NCBI RefSeq assembly: GCF_000717475.1
Contig: NZ_JPIK01000005.1
Coordinates: 369,698 to 433,697 of the forward strand
Length of the DNA stretch: 64,000 nucleotides
DNA from: Desulfonatronum thiodismutans
GTDB lineage: Bacteria > Desulfobacterota > Desulfovibrionia > Desulfovibrionales > Desulfonatronaceae
Direction: 5' to 3'
The notes under the pieces are model-generated. The model did not search any database and had not been told where the DNA came from. It was given only the letters and a program-made list of their open reading frames with translations. Both the position numbers and the translations under genes were made by a program. Of this stretch, positions 52,597 through 63,414 are shown in pieces (positions within the stretch are counted from its first letter, which is position 1; each line of letters opens with the position of its first letter).

Positions 52597-53398
52597 CTTT
52601 TCGCCCAGGGCCAAAGAGGCGCTGGAAGGCGCGGACCTGATTCTGGCCGAGGACACCCGCCGGGCCGGATTGTTTTTTCAGCGCCACGGCGTCGTACCCA
52701 AAGGGACTCTGCGCAGTTTTTTCGAGCACAATGAGCGGGACCGGATTCCCGCGGTCCTGAGCGTTCTGGAACAGGGGCGCGACGTGGCCCTGATTTCCGA
52801 CGCCGGTACCCCGCTGATCGGCGATCCGGGGTATCGTCTGGTCCGGGCCTGTCTCGACTCCGGAATCCCGGTCTCTCCGGTCCCCGGTCCATGCGCTCCG
52901 GTGGCCGCCTTGTGCGCTTCCGGCCTTCCTCCCTCTCCATTCACCTTCCTGGGTTTTTTGCCTCGACAGGCCGGGGACCAAAAACGGCTGTTCCTCTCGT
53001 GGTCCGAAGCGGCCACCACCCTGATATTTTTTGAGCGTAACTCCCGACTGCGCGATACACTTGAAACAGCCTTTGAATGTCTGGGGCCGCGGGAGCTTTG
53101 CCTGGCCCGTGAATTGACCAAGGAGCATGAGCAGATTATTCTGGGGCGTTTGGAAAACCATCAGAACATGGAGTGGGACCCTCGCGGTGAGATAACCGTG
53201 CTCGTTGGACCGCCGGAACCTCCGGAGAAGACCTTGGACGTGGATGTGGACCAGATGTTGTCGGAGGAAATGCCGGTCGGCCCGCCAAAGCAGGTGGCCG
53301 CTCGGGTTGCGGCCATGGCTCATGGCTGGTCTTCCAAGGAGGTCTACGCCAGGTTGATCGCCCTGGCCCGGGCCGCTCCCGACTCGAGGACCCCATGA
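52538..53398 (+). CDS. rsmI: 16S rRNA (cytidine-1402-2'-O)-methyltransferase RsmI
   Basis: 286 residues of the tetrapyrrole-methylase-fold family. Marks are [54 protein letters not shown] and PVPGPCAPVAAL. It methylates the ribose of C1402 in 16S rRNA at the decoding centre. It overlaps yraN by 59 bases upstream and the PTS IID gene by 4 bases (ATGA) downstream. Confidence 0.94.
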   Translation: MPFPSPRLWVVAGTLGNPGDFSPRAKEALEGADLILAEDTRRAGLFFQRHGVVPKGTLRSFFEHNERDRIPAVLSVLEQGRDVALISDAGTPLIGDPGYRLVRACLDSGIPVSPVPGPCAPVAALCASGLPPSPFTFLGFLPRQAGDQKRLFLSWSEAATTLIFFERNSRLRDTLETAFECLGPRELCLARELTKEHEQIILGRLENHQNMEWDPRGEITVLVGPPEPPEKTLDVDVDQMLSEEMPVGPPKQVAARVAAMAHGWSSKEVYARLIALARAAPDSRTP

Positions 53399-54201
53399 CC
53401 AGCCCCGTGACAGCCTCCCGGTCCTCTTCGGACACTTTTCCTTCCTCCCTCAGCTTTCGGGTCATGCTGCGCACGTACCTGCGCACCTATCTTGTCGGTG
53501 CCAACTACAACACTCGCGGAATGCAGAACGTTGGTTTGGCGCTGGCCCTTGAGCCAGGTTTGACCGCCATTCATCGCAATGCCCAGGAGTTGCGCAAAGC
53601 CCGGCGTCGGTCTCTGCAACACTACAATACCCATCCCTTCTGGACGCCGCTTCTGGCGGGCATTTTTTTGTCCCTGGAACGGGACATCGCCCGAGGAGTG
53701 CTTCCGCCGCCCATGTTGCAACGGGTCAAGAACACCACGACCTACACCCTGTCAGCCCTGGGCGATTCTTTTTTCAGCGGCGCGGCCCTGGTTTTTTTCG
53801 TCCTGGTTCTGACGCTGCTGCTTGCACATGGATGGACGGGATTGGCGTGGACATGGCTGATCTGCTGTTTTCTGGGTGTGCAGGTGTTCAAGCTGGCGAC
53901 CTTTGTCGGCGGATTTCGGGAGGGCATCGCGTACTTGAGACGACTGAAGCGCTGGAACCTGATCAACTGGGGACAGCGGATCAAACTGGTCAACGCCGGG
54001 CTGTTGCTTCTGCTTTGGTGGCTGCTCTGGCCCGAACTGTACGTCGAGGGAGGCCCGGAATGGACGTGGATTTTTTGGACTGCCGTGGTGCTGTGCTGTG
54101 CTTTCGGATATTTCCGGCTGCGCGTGTCCAGGGCTTGGTTCGTGTTGGCCTTTCTTGCAGTCTGGGTCGGGCTGTGGACCGCTTGGAGCGGGGGGCTGTG
54201 A
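53395..54201 (+). CDS. PTS mannose/fructose/sorbose-family IID-like membrane component
   Basis: 268 residues. The N-terminal ~110 residues show the EIID-Man pattern (ANYNTRGMQNVGLALALEPG; LQHYNTHPFWTPLLAGIFLS). The C-terminal half has four or so membrane helices. In a normal mannose PTS, IID works with IIC to transport sugar, with phosphate relayed from EI and HPr through IIA/IIB. Here ptsH and ptsI follow directly, but no IIA, IIB or IIC gene is in the window. It overlaps rsmI by ATGA. A sensory or partial PTS role is as likely as sugar uptake. Confidence 0.8.
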   Translation: MTSPVTASRSSSDTFPSSLSFRVMLRTYLRTYLVGANYNTRGMQNVGLALALEPGLTAIHRNAQELRKARRRSLQHYNTHPFWTPLLAGIFLSLERDIARGVLPPPMLQRVKNTTTYTLSALGDSFFSGAALVFFVLVLTLLLAHGWTGLAWTWLICCFLGVQVFKLATFVGGFREGIAYLRRLKRWNLINWGQRIKLVNAGLLLLLWWLLWPELYVEGGPEWTWIFWTAVVLCCAFGYFRLRVSRAWFVLAFLAVWVGLWTAWSGGL

Positions 54202-54206
54202 GGCGT

Positions 54207-54251
54207 ATTCAGGAGTCAGAATTCAGGAGTCGGGAGTCGGAATTCGGAAGG
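54207..54251. repeat. Hexamer-periodic tract with direct repeats before ptsH
   Basis: ATTCAGGAGTCAGA and ATTCAGGAGTCGGG stand in tandem, followed by AGTCGGAATTCGG; further partial copies (GAGAGTCGGAAGG) lie to the right near 54274. It resembles the TCGNNN tracts at 49657 and 58347 in composition and period, but no long pairing arms form. Confidence 0.5.
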
Positions 54252-54366
54252 CTAAAGAGAGAAAGCGAGATATGAGAGTCGGAAGGTGAAGATGGGATTC
54301 GGGAGCGTTGATGTCGGCATTCTGGAGACGCCGCCCGTGAAAACCTCCAATCAGGTTGACGACTGT

Positions 54367-54651
54367 ATGGAAACACTTGATGTGGTGAGTCGGAAGGTCT
54401 TCGTGGCCAATGAGCTGGGGCTGCATGCCCGTCCGGCGGCTCGTCTGGCCCGGGAGGCTCAAAAATATTCGTCGCGGATCACCCTGCTTTCTCAGGAGCA
54501 GGAGGTGGACGCCAAGAGCATTCTTGATCTGTTGACCCTGGCCTTGGGGCCGGGGTGCGCCGTGGAATTGAAGGCCCAGGGAGAGGACGCCCAGGCGGCC
54601 CTGGAGCAGCTCGAGCAGTTGTTTCTGAACCGTTTTGAAGAGGAGCGCTAG
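54367..54651 (+). CDS. ptsH: Phosphocarrier protein HPr
   Basis: 94 residues from the ATG at 54367; a longer reading from 54286 adds 27 residues without family character. The phosphorylated His is at residue 20 in GLHARPAARLA, and the regulatory Ser at residue 51 in KSILDLLTLAL is kept, so control by HPr kinase is possible in principle. It passes phosphate from Enzyme I to PTS IIA proteins. Its stop codon overlaps the GTG start of ptsI. Confidence 0.93.
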   Translation: METLDVVSRKVFVANELGLHARPAARLAREAQKYSSRITLLSQEQEVDAKSILDLLTLALGPGCAVELKAQGEDAQAALEQLEQLFLNRFEEER

Positions 54652-56429
54652 TGGCTCTCCATGTAATCCAAGGAATTCCCGTCTCCACCGGCGTGGCCCT
54701 GGGGCGGGCGTTTTTTCTGAATCGCGGCCGAGCCCGTAACATCCCGCGCCATAACATTCCGGACGGCGACGTGCAGGGCGAGCTGTCCCGAGTGGAGCAT
54801 GCCTTTTCGCGGGCTTTGGTCGAACTTGAGGATATTCAGGGCCGCGTGCCCGCGGAATTGCTGGAGCACGCCCGGATCATCGATTCGCACATCATGATGC
54901 TCCAAGACCCCAAGCTGCTGGAATCGGCCAAGGCTTACATCCAGAGCATGCAGTTGAACGCGGAGTGGGCCTTGGAAAAGGCCGTGGCGGACATTGAAAC
55001 GGTTTTTCGCAGCATTGAGGACGCCTACATCCGGGAACGGATTCAGGACGTCCGCCTGGTGGCGGGCCGGGTTCAGCAGCACCTGCTGGGCGAGTCCGGG
55101 AACAGCCTGCGGTCCATTAACACCCGGATCATTCTTTTGGCTCACGACCTTAGCCCGGCGGACACGGTGGAGTTGGAAGTTGGCAAGATCATGGCTTTCG
55201 CCACGGTCACCGGGGGCAAGACCTCGCACACCGGAATTCTCGCCCGGGCCATGCAGATTCCTGCCATCGTCGGCGCCCCCGACCTGGAGGAGTCCATCCA
55301 GGACGGGCAGTTGATCATTATCGACGGCCTGCAAGGGCGGATCATCGTCGAGCCGGACGAAGAGGAGTTGGCCAGCTTCACGGATTTGAAATACCAGTTC
55401 GAGGAGTACCAGGCCGGAATCAACCGCTCCAGCCATCTGCCCGCGGAAACCATCGACGGCTACCGGGTCAAGGTTTTCGCGAATATCGAGCTACTGGAAG
55501 AGGTCTCCTCGGTACTGGGCAACGGCGGCGAGGGGGTCGGGCTGTACCGCACCGAGTATTCCTATCTGAACCGGCTCAAGCTGCCGGACGAGGAGCAGTT
55601 GCTGGAAGAGTACCAGGATCTGGCCTCGATCATGTTTCCCGGCAAGGTGGTATTGCGCACCCTGGATGTGGGCGCGGACAAATTCATGAACCATTTCGGC
55701 GGCCTGGATGAGGCTAATCCGGCCTTGGGTCTGCGGGCGGTGCGGTTCTGTCTGCACCATATGGACCTGTTTCGGGTCCAGTTGCGGGCCATATTGCGGG
55801 CCAGCGTCCACGAGAACATCTCCTTGATGTTTCCCATGGTGTCCGGGTTGGGCGAATTGCGCCAGGTCAAGTCCGTGTTCAACAGCGTGCGGATGGAACT
55901 GAAGAAGGAAGGGTTGAAGTACAATCCGGAAATGCCCGTGGGGATCATGATCGAGTTGCCTTCGGCCATGATCACGGCGGACATCCTGGCCACTGAGGTG
56001 GACTTCTTCAGTATCGGAACCAACGACCTGATCCAGTACAGTTTGGGCATCGACCGGACCAACTCCTTTGTCTCCTATCTCTATCAACCGCTGCACCCGG
56101 CCCTGATCCGGATGATCAAGTACGTAGTGGACGCCGGACACCGGGCCGGGATCGAGGTGAGCATCTGCGGGGAAATGGCCGCGGACCCCTACTGCATTCC
56201 GGTGCTCATGGGCATGCATGTGGACTGCCTGAGCATGAACCCCCAGGCCGTGCCGGTGATCAAGCATATCATTCGCCAGGCGACCATGGAGGAGTGCAAG
56301 GCCCTGCTTAAGGACGTCCTGGCCAGCAAAACCGTAGGAAGGAACAACAAGCTGGTCAAGGACAGCATTTTTCGCCGCCACCCCAGTGAACTGATGTTTT
56401 ACTCTTCCCTGCTGGACGAGGGGTACTGA
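54651..56429 (+). CDS. ptsI: Phosphoenolpyruvate-protein phosphotransferase (PTS Enzyme I)
   Basis: 592 residues starting with GTG, whose first base is the last of the ptsH stop. The active His is at residue 193 in GGKTSHTGILAR; the PEP-binding barrel has GLYRTEYSYL, LDVGADKFM, IGTNDLIQY and the Cys in SICGEMAAD. It takes phosphate from PEP and hands it to HPr. It overlaps smpB by one base, so PTS and trans-translation genes are coupled. Confidence 0.95.
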   Translation: MALHVIQGIPVSTGVALGRAFFLNRGRARNIPRHNIPDGDVQGELSRVEHAFSRALVELEDIQGRVPAELLEHARIIDSHIMMLQDPKLLESAKAYIQSMQLNAEWALEKAVADIETVFRSIEDAYIRERIQDVRLVAGRVQQHLLGESGNSLRSINTRIILLAHDLSPADTVELEVGKIMAFATVTGGKTSHTGILARAMQIPAIVGAPDLEESIQDGQLIIIDGLQGRIIVEPDEEELASFTDLKYQFEEYQAGINRSSHLPAETIDGYRVKVFANIELLEEVSSVLGNGGEGVGLYRTEYSYLNRLKLPDEEQLLEEYQDLASIMFPGKVVLRTLDVGADKFMNHFGGLDEANPALGLRAVRFCLHHMDLFRVQLRAILRASVHENISLMFPMVSGLGELRQVKSVFNSVRMELKKEGLKYNPEMPVGIMIELPSAMITADILATEVDFFSIGTNDLIQYSLGIDRTNSFVSYLYQPLHPALIRMIKYVVDAGHRAGIEVSICGEMAADPYCIPVLMGMHVDCLSMNPQAVPVIKHIIRQATMEECKALLKDVLASKTVGRNNKLVKDSIFRRHPSELMFYSSLLDEGY

Positions 56430-56884
56430 TGAAACCGAAAAGCGACGGAACCCGGCTGATCGGCCAGAACAAGAAAGCCCGCCACGAGTACGAAATCCTG
56501 GAAACTCTGGAGGCCGGCTTGGCCCTGATGGGCTCGGAGGTGAAATCCTTGCGCGACGGCAAAGTCAGCTTCAAGGACGGTTACGTCCGGTTGAAGGACG
56601 GCGATGCGGTACTGGTAGGCGTGCATATCGCCCCGTACGCCCACGCCGTGCATACCGGACACGAACCGGAACGACCGCGTAAATTGCTCCTGCACCGTCA
56701 CCAGATCGACGCCTGGAGCGCCAAGACTGCCCAGAAGGGCCTGACCGTGGTGCCGTTGAAAATGTACTGGAAGGCCGGACGAGCCAAGGTCGAAATCGGC
56801 CTGGCCCGAGGCAAGAAATACCACGACCAGCGCGAGGATCTCAAACGCCGGGCCATGGATCGGGATCTGGCCCGGGAGATGTGA
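56429..56884 (+). CDS. smpB: SsrA-binding protein SmpB
   Basis: 151 residues. The pattern NKKARHEYEILETLEAGLAL, GSEVKSLRDGKVSFKDGYV and LARGKKYHDQREDLKRR is diagnostic. It binds tmRNA and delivers it to stalled ribosomes. No ssrA gene was recognised in the window. It begins at the last base of the ptsI stop (TGATG). Confidence 0.96.
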   Translation: MKPKSDGTRLIGQNKKARHEYEILETLEAGLALMGSEVKSLRDGKVSFKDGYVRLKDGDAVLVGVHIAPYAHAVHTGHEPERPRKLLLHRHQIDAWSAKTAQKGLTVVPLKMYWKAGRAKVEIGLARGKKYHDQREDLKRRAMDRDLAREM

Positions 56885-56897
56885 TTTTCATACCCTT

Positions 56898-58271
56898 ATG
56901 TCCCTAACTCCCACCCAACGCGCCTTTCTTCGCGGTCAGTTTCCCGGCGACGACTATTTAGAGCAGCCGGAAGCGACCTGCGTGTACGGGGCGGACGCCA
57001 GTCGGCGGTTCGCTTTGCCGTGGGCCGTGGTGCGTCCCCGGACGGTGGAGCAGATCAAGGAGCTTCTGACCTGGGCGCATCGGGAAGAAATTCCGCTGTT
57101 TCCCCGGGCCAGGGGGACCAACGTGGTGGCCGGGTGCGTGCCCCGGGGCGGAGGGGTGGTGGTGTCCTGTCTGGCCCTGGACCGAGTGGACATCCAGGAA
57201 GACGACTTCACGGCCGAGGTGGGGCCGGGGGTGGTCACCGGGGCCTTTCAGTCTCAGGTTCAGAGCCGGGGCTTGTACTATCCTCCGGACCCGGCCAGCG
57301 TGCGCTTTTCCACCCTGGGCGGCAACGCGGCCACCTGCGCCGGGGGGATGCGGGCCGTGAAGTACGGCGTGACCCGGGACTACGTTCTGGGCATCGAGGC
57401 CGTGCTGCCCGGCGGGGAGCTGATCCACACCGGGGCCCGGACGCACAAGAACGTGGTCGGCCTGGACCTGACCCGCCTGCTGGTGGGCTCCGCCGGGACC
57501 CTGGCTTTTTTCACCAAGCTGACGCTCAAGCTGTTGCCCCTGCCTCCGGCCCAGGCCTCGCTGATGGTCGGTTACCGGTCCCTGGACGACGCGCTGGCCG
57601 CGTCCCGGGCCGTGTTCCGGGCCGGGATTCTGCCCGTGGCCATGGAATTGATGCCCGAAGAGGTCCTGGACTGCGTGGCTCGAATCGCCGATTCTCCTTG
57701 GAATGATCGGACCAAGGCGGTCCTGTTGCTCAAATGCGACGGGCGTCCGGAAGGGTTGCTGGAGGAACTGGCCTTGATCCGGAGCGCCTTGGAAGGGCAT
57801 GCTCCGGTATTTGTTGAGGAGGGCCGGAATGCTTCGGACGAGGAACGGCTCTGGGAGGCGCGGCGCTTGATCAACCCGGCCTCCTTTCGTCTGGCCCCGG
57901 ACAAGATCAGTGAAGACGTTTCCCTGCCCCGGGGCAAGGTGGCCGAAGGCATTCTGGGCATCCGAGACATCGGTCGGGCCCACGATTTGCCGATCCTGAC
58001 CTTCGGCCACCTGGGCGACGGCAACATCCACGTAAACATCATGCACGACGCCTCGGACGAGAACCAACTGGAGCATGCGTTCCAGGTCCGGGACGCCGTG
58101 CTGGAACTGGTGCTCCATTTGGGCGGCGTCCTTTCCGGAGAACACGGCCTGGGCCTGACCAAGCGCGGTTGGCTGCATCGGCAGGTCGGCCCGGTGGAGC
58201 GCGGCCTGTTCTCCCTGATCAAGCGGGCCTTTGATCCTAAGGGAATCATGAACCCGGGCAAGGCGTATTGA
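56898..58271 (+). CDS. glcD: FAD-linked 2-hydroxyacid dehydrogenase, GlcD-like
   Basis: 457 residues of the FAD-binding PCMH (GlcD/D-lactate dehydrogenase) family. FAD-binding marks are PLFPRARGTNVVAG, STLGGNAATCAGGMRAVKYG and the C-terminal ILTFGHLGDGNIHVNIM and GEHGLGLTKR. It oxidises glycolate or D-lactate, in concert with the Fe-S protein of the next gene. D-lactate is the likelier substrate in sulfate reducers, but that is an inference. It lies 13 bases after smpB. Confidence 0.88.
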   Translation: MSLTPTQRAFLRGQFPGDDYLEQPEATCVYGADASRRFALPWAVVRPRTVEQIKELLTWAHREEIPLFPRARGTNVVAGCVPRGGGVVVSCLALDRVDIQEDDFTAEVGPGVVTGAFQSQVQSRGLYYPPDPASVRFSTLGGNAATCAGGMRAVKYGVTRDYVLGIEAVLPGGELIHTGARTHKNVVGLDLTRLLVGSAGTLAFFTKLTLKLLPLPPAQASLMVGYRSLDDALAASRAVFRAGILPVAMELMPEEVLDCVARIADSPWNDRTKAVLLLKCDGRPEGLLEELALIRSALEGHAPVFVEEGRNASDEERLWEARRLINPASFRLAPDKISEDVSLPRGKVAEGILGIRDIGRAHDLPILTFGHLGDGNIHVNIMHDASDENQLEHAFQVRDAVLELVLHLGGVLSGEHGLGLTKRGWLHRQVGPVERGLFSLIKRAFDPKGIMNPGKAY

Positions 58272-58346
58272 GTCTCCCGTTGTCCACACTCCTTCACAAT
58301 TGCGCCAAGGCAGATTTTTTTCGAGCCGCTGGCGCTCTGGATCGTG

Positions 58347-58418
58347 ATCGAAATCGAAATCGTGATCGAAATCGATTTCTGGTAACTTTCCGATTTCGAT
58401 AGCGATTTCGATTTCGAT
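58347..58418. repeat. Hexamer-periodic 28-base-arm hairpin over glcF-like start codon
   Basis: Left arm 58347-58374 is two runs of the ATCGAA unit separated by TG; right arm 58391-58418 is its inverted copy, with 26 of 28 positions paired and a two-base mismatch in the middle. The loop is 16 bases. The right arm includes the first two bases of the ATG at 58417, and no ribosome binding site is found before this ATG, so the start codon would be in the stem. Confidence 0.8.
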
Positions 58419-59610
58419 GAGAGAACAGATTCGGCCTGCCAATCGCGCGGCACCATACCCCACGAACTCGGGCGCTTCGACGCGGCCGTGCATTCTTTGC
58501 GGCAAGTGTCTGGACGTCTGTCCGTTGTTTGCGGCCACGGGGCGGGAGGAGTTGAGCCCTCGGGGCAAGTCCTTTTTGATCCGCCAGGCACTGGAGGAGG
58601 GCAATCTCCATGATCCGGCCGCGGCCAGCAAACTGCTGGGGCTGTGCCTGGGGTGCGGACGGTGCGCGGATGGTTGTCCTCAAGGCCGAAATCTTCCGGA
58701 ACTGCTGCGGGAGGAGAAGGCCGGTCATCCGGGGTGGCAGGCCTGGGTCTGGCGGACCTGGATCACCCAGGCCAAGAGTCTTTGGCCGCTGGTGGGCCGC
58801 TGCGCGGGGTTGCTTCCGGAACAACTCGGTGCCGGGATGATGGATGCGCCGCGGGCCTTGGTGCGTCGGCCTTCTCGGGAGCGGACATCCGGTGGCTTTG
58901 AGCGGGTTGCCGACGAAGCTGTTTTGCCCGGGAACGCCGTGCTGTTCCCCGGATGCACGGCGCGATTCGCCAGACCCTGGTGGGTGGAAAGCGCAGTGCG
59001 GATGCTGGGGGCGGCGGATGATCGGCTGAAAGGCTTCCCGGATTGGCAATGTTGCGGTTTTACGGTGGCTCAGGCAGGATTACCCGGTTTGAACGACGAA
59101 ATGCGGTCTCAAAATGTGGTCTTGTGGAGGGAACGGGGGCGACCTGCGCTGCTCACCATCTGCGCCACATGCACTACGGCTTTGCATGATTACACGAAGT
59201 CAAAGGACCTTTTTCAGGACGACCGGGAGCGACTGGCCTGGGAAGCCGCGGTTCAGCCTCTGAGCGGCCTGGTCGATCCGCAAGACTTTCGCGCTGGAGG
59301 AGACGGAACGGTCCTCTACCACCGCCCTTGTCACGCTCCAAATCCAGACCCGGATGCTGCTTTTTTGCGCGGCGTGTTCGCGACACGGCTGATTGCCGAG
59401 GCCGAAAACGCTTGCTGCGGGATGGGCGGCGTGATGCGACTCAGCGCCCCAGGCTTGTCCTCCCAGGTAGCGGATCGGTATTGGAGTCTAGCGCCTGAAC
59501 AAAGCGAACTCACCGTGAGCACCGGGTGCAGCGGTTGCGCGATCCAACTCGCGGCCACGGCCCCCCAAGGCGTCGAGGTCGCGCACTGGTTGGAGTTGTT
59601 TGAAGGGTGA
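58417..59610 (+). CDS. glcF: Fe-S subunit of 2-hydroxyacid dehydrogenase, GlcF-like
   Basis: 397 residues. Two [4Fe-4S] ferredoxin-like motifs near the N-terminus (CILCGKCLDVCP; CLGCGRCADGCP) are followed by two CCG-type cysteine-rich regions (LFPGCTARF with WQCCGFT; YHRPCHAPN with NACCGMGG), as in GlcF/LldE. It would pass electrons from the FAD subunit to the quinone pool. The only possible start is the ATG at 58417, which lies in a long hairpin without a ribosome site. Confidence 0.87.
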   Translation: MREQIRPANRAAPYPTNSGASTRPCILCGKCLDVCPLFAATGREELSPRGKSFLIRQALEEGNLHDPAAASKLLGLCLGCGRCADGCPQGRNLPELLREEKAGHPGWQAWVWRTWITQAKSLWPLVGRCAGLLPEQLGAGMMDAPRALVRRPSRERTSGGFERVADEAVLPGNAVLFPGCTARFARPWWVESAVRMLGAADDRLKGFPDWQCCGFTVAQAGLPGLNDEMRSQNVVLWRERGRPALLTICATCTTALHDYTKSKDLFQDDRERLAWEAAVQPLSGLVDPQDFRAGGDGTVLYHRPCHAPNPDPDAAFLRGVFATRLIAEAENACCGMGGVMRLSAPGLSSQVADRYWSLAPEQSELTVSTGCSGCAIQLAATAPQGVEVAHWLELFEG

Positions 59611-59631
59611 TAGCGGCTACGGTCAGGAATC

Positions 59632-59650
59632 ATCGATTTCGATACCGATC
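59632..59650. repeat. Short hexamer-periodic tract before secA
   Basis: ATCGATTTCGATACCGATC, of the same (TCGNNN) type as the tracts at 49657 and 58347 but without a pairing arm. It lies in the 111-base gap between the glcF-like gene and secA. Confidence 0.4.
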
Positions 59651-59721
59651 CAGAGTGCCCGTGCTTCGAGAACACAAATGCCCTGCGTCCAGGGCTTTCG
59701 CGGAATACTAAGGAGAAATGC

Positions 59722-62232
<2,511 letters not shown>

Positions 62233-62329
62233 AGCGGGACAGGTGTCGTTGGCTCTTGATTTCCTGACCGGACTGTTTTCCTGTTTGCCATCAAGATAAT
62301 CTGGCTGAATTGAGGAGAGGTGACGTTAT

Positions 62330-62605
62330 ATGGAAGCCATCAGCTATACCCGGTTTCGCGGTGAGATTGCCAAGATTATTGACCGTGTCGTTGAAGATCA
62401 TGAGGCAATTATCGTCACTCGGAATACTGAACCTGGGGTCGTTATATTGAGCCTGGAGGACTATGAAGCCCTTCAGGAAACAGCCTATCTGACCAGGTCT
62501 CCGGCGAATGCACGGCGGTTGGTAGATGCTTTGGACCAATTGCGACATGGAAATAAATCCGTTCATTCGTTGGATGATATTGCCGAGTTGGCTCATGATC
62601 ATTGA
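62330..62605 (+). CDS. yefM: Phd/YefM-family antitoxin
   Basis: 91 residues. The N-terminal DNA-binding fold is AISYTRFRGEIAKIIDRVVE, with the family's VVILSLEDYEALQET further on. It would bind YoeB and repress its own promoter. GAGG lies about 9 bases before the ATG. It overlaps the toxin gene by 11 bases, the classical order. Confidence 0.93.
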   Translation: MEAISYTRFRGEIAKIIDRVVEDHEAIIVTRNTEPGVVILSLEDYEALQETAYLTRSPANARRLVDALDQLRHGNKSVHSLDDIAELAHDH

Positions 62606-62849
62606 GTGGGTGGATCATGCTTGGGATGACATGATATATTGGGCTGAAAACGATAAGAAAGTTTTGGCTCGTATCATGAAGCTGCTTGAAGATATCCGAA
62701 AAGATCCTTTTTCTGGATTGGGGAAGCCAAAGGCTCTGAGAAATAACCTTTCGGGGTATTGGAGTCGGAGGATTAACTCCGAGCACAGGCTGGTGTACAG
62801 AATCCATGATGGGAAATTGCAGGTCATCATGGCTAGGTATCATTACTAA
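62595..62849 (+). CDS. yoeB: YoeB-family mRNA interferase toxin
   Basis: 84 residues from the ATG at 62595, which fits the usual YoeB length and overlaps yefM by 11 bases. Conserved parts are DKKVLARIMKLLEDIRKDPF, GKPKALRNNLSGYWSRRI with the Glu in NSEHRLVYRI, and the C-terminal MARYHY. It cleaves mRNA at the ribosomal A site. Key catalytic residues (Glu, Arg, C-terminal His-Tyr) appear intact. Confidence 0.93.
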   Translation: MIIEWVDHAWDDMIYWAENDKKVLARIMKLLEDIRKDPFSGLGKPKALRNNLSGYWSRRINSEHRLVYRIHDGKLQVIMARYHY

Positions 62850-62903
62850 GCGAACTAGCATGAATCAATAGATATTCCCTGTTTCACCAGGAGGAAATAC
62901 GAA

Positions 62904-63395
62904 ATGCCGTCATTCGATATCGTGAGCAAGGTTGATTTGCAGGAAGTGGACAATGCCGTGAACAATGTCCGCAAAGAGTTGGATACGCGGTTTGACTTCC
63001 GGAACGTGAAAACGGACCTGGATTTGAATCGCAAGGAAAAAGTTCTGCATGTGGTCACCGGGGACGAGATGAAGATGCGGGCCATTCAGGATCTGCTCAA
63101 GGTGCACTTCACCCGGCGAAAACTGGACCCCAGGAGCATGGAGTTCAAGGAACTGGAGGCCACCAGTCAGGGCCGGGTGAAGATGGACATCCTGATCAAG
63201 GAAGGCATTTCCAAGGACACGGCCCAGAAGATCGTCAAGCTGATCAAGGCGCAGAAGCTGAAGGTTCAGCCCGCGATTCAGGATGAGCAGGTTCGGGTCA
63301 CCGGCAAGAAGATTGATGATTTGCAGGCCGTGATCAAGCTCCTGGACGCTCAGGAACTGGACGTGCCCTTGCAGCATGTGAATATGAAAAGTTAA
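62904..63395 (+). CDS. yajQ: YajQ-family nucleotide-binding protein
   Basis: 163 residues, the normal length, with AGGAGG about 9 bases before the ATG. It starts [20 protein letters not shown] and ends [12 protein letters not shown], both typical. Two ferredoxin-like domains bind nucleotides; in Xanthomonas a family member binds cyclic di-GMP and interacts with a transcription factor. The role here is unknown. Confidence 0.95.
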   Translation: MPSFDIVSKVDLQEVDNAVNNVRKELDTRFDFRNVKTDLDLNRKEKVLHVVTGDEMKMRAIQDLLKVHFTRRKLDPRSMEFKELEATSQGRVKMDILIKEGISKDTAQKIVKLIKAQKLKVQPAIQDEQVRVTGKKIDDLQAVIKLLDAQELDVPLQHVNMKS

Positions 63396-63414
63396 AAAAG
63401 ACCGGAGCCGATCC

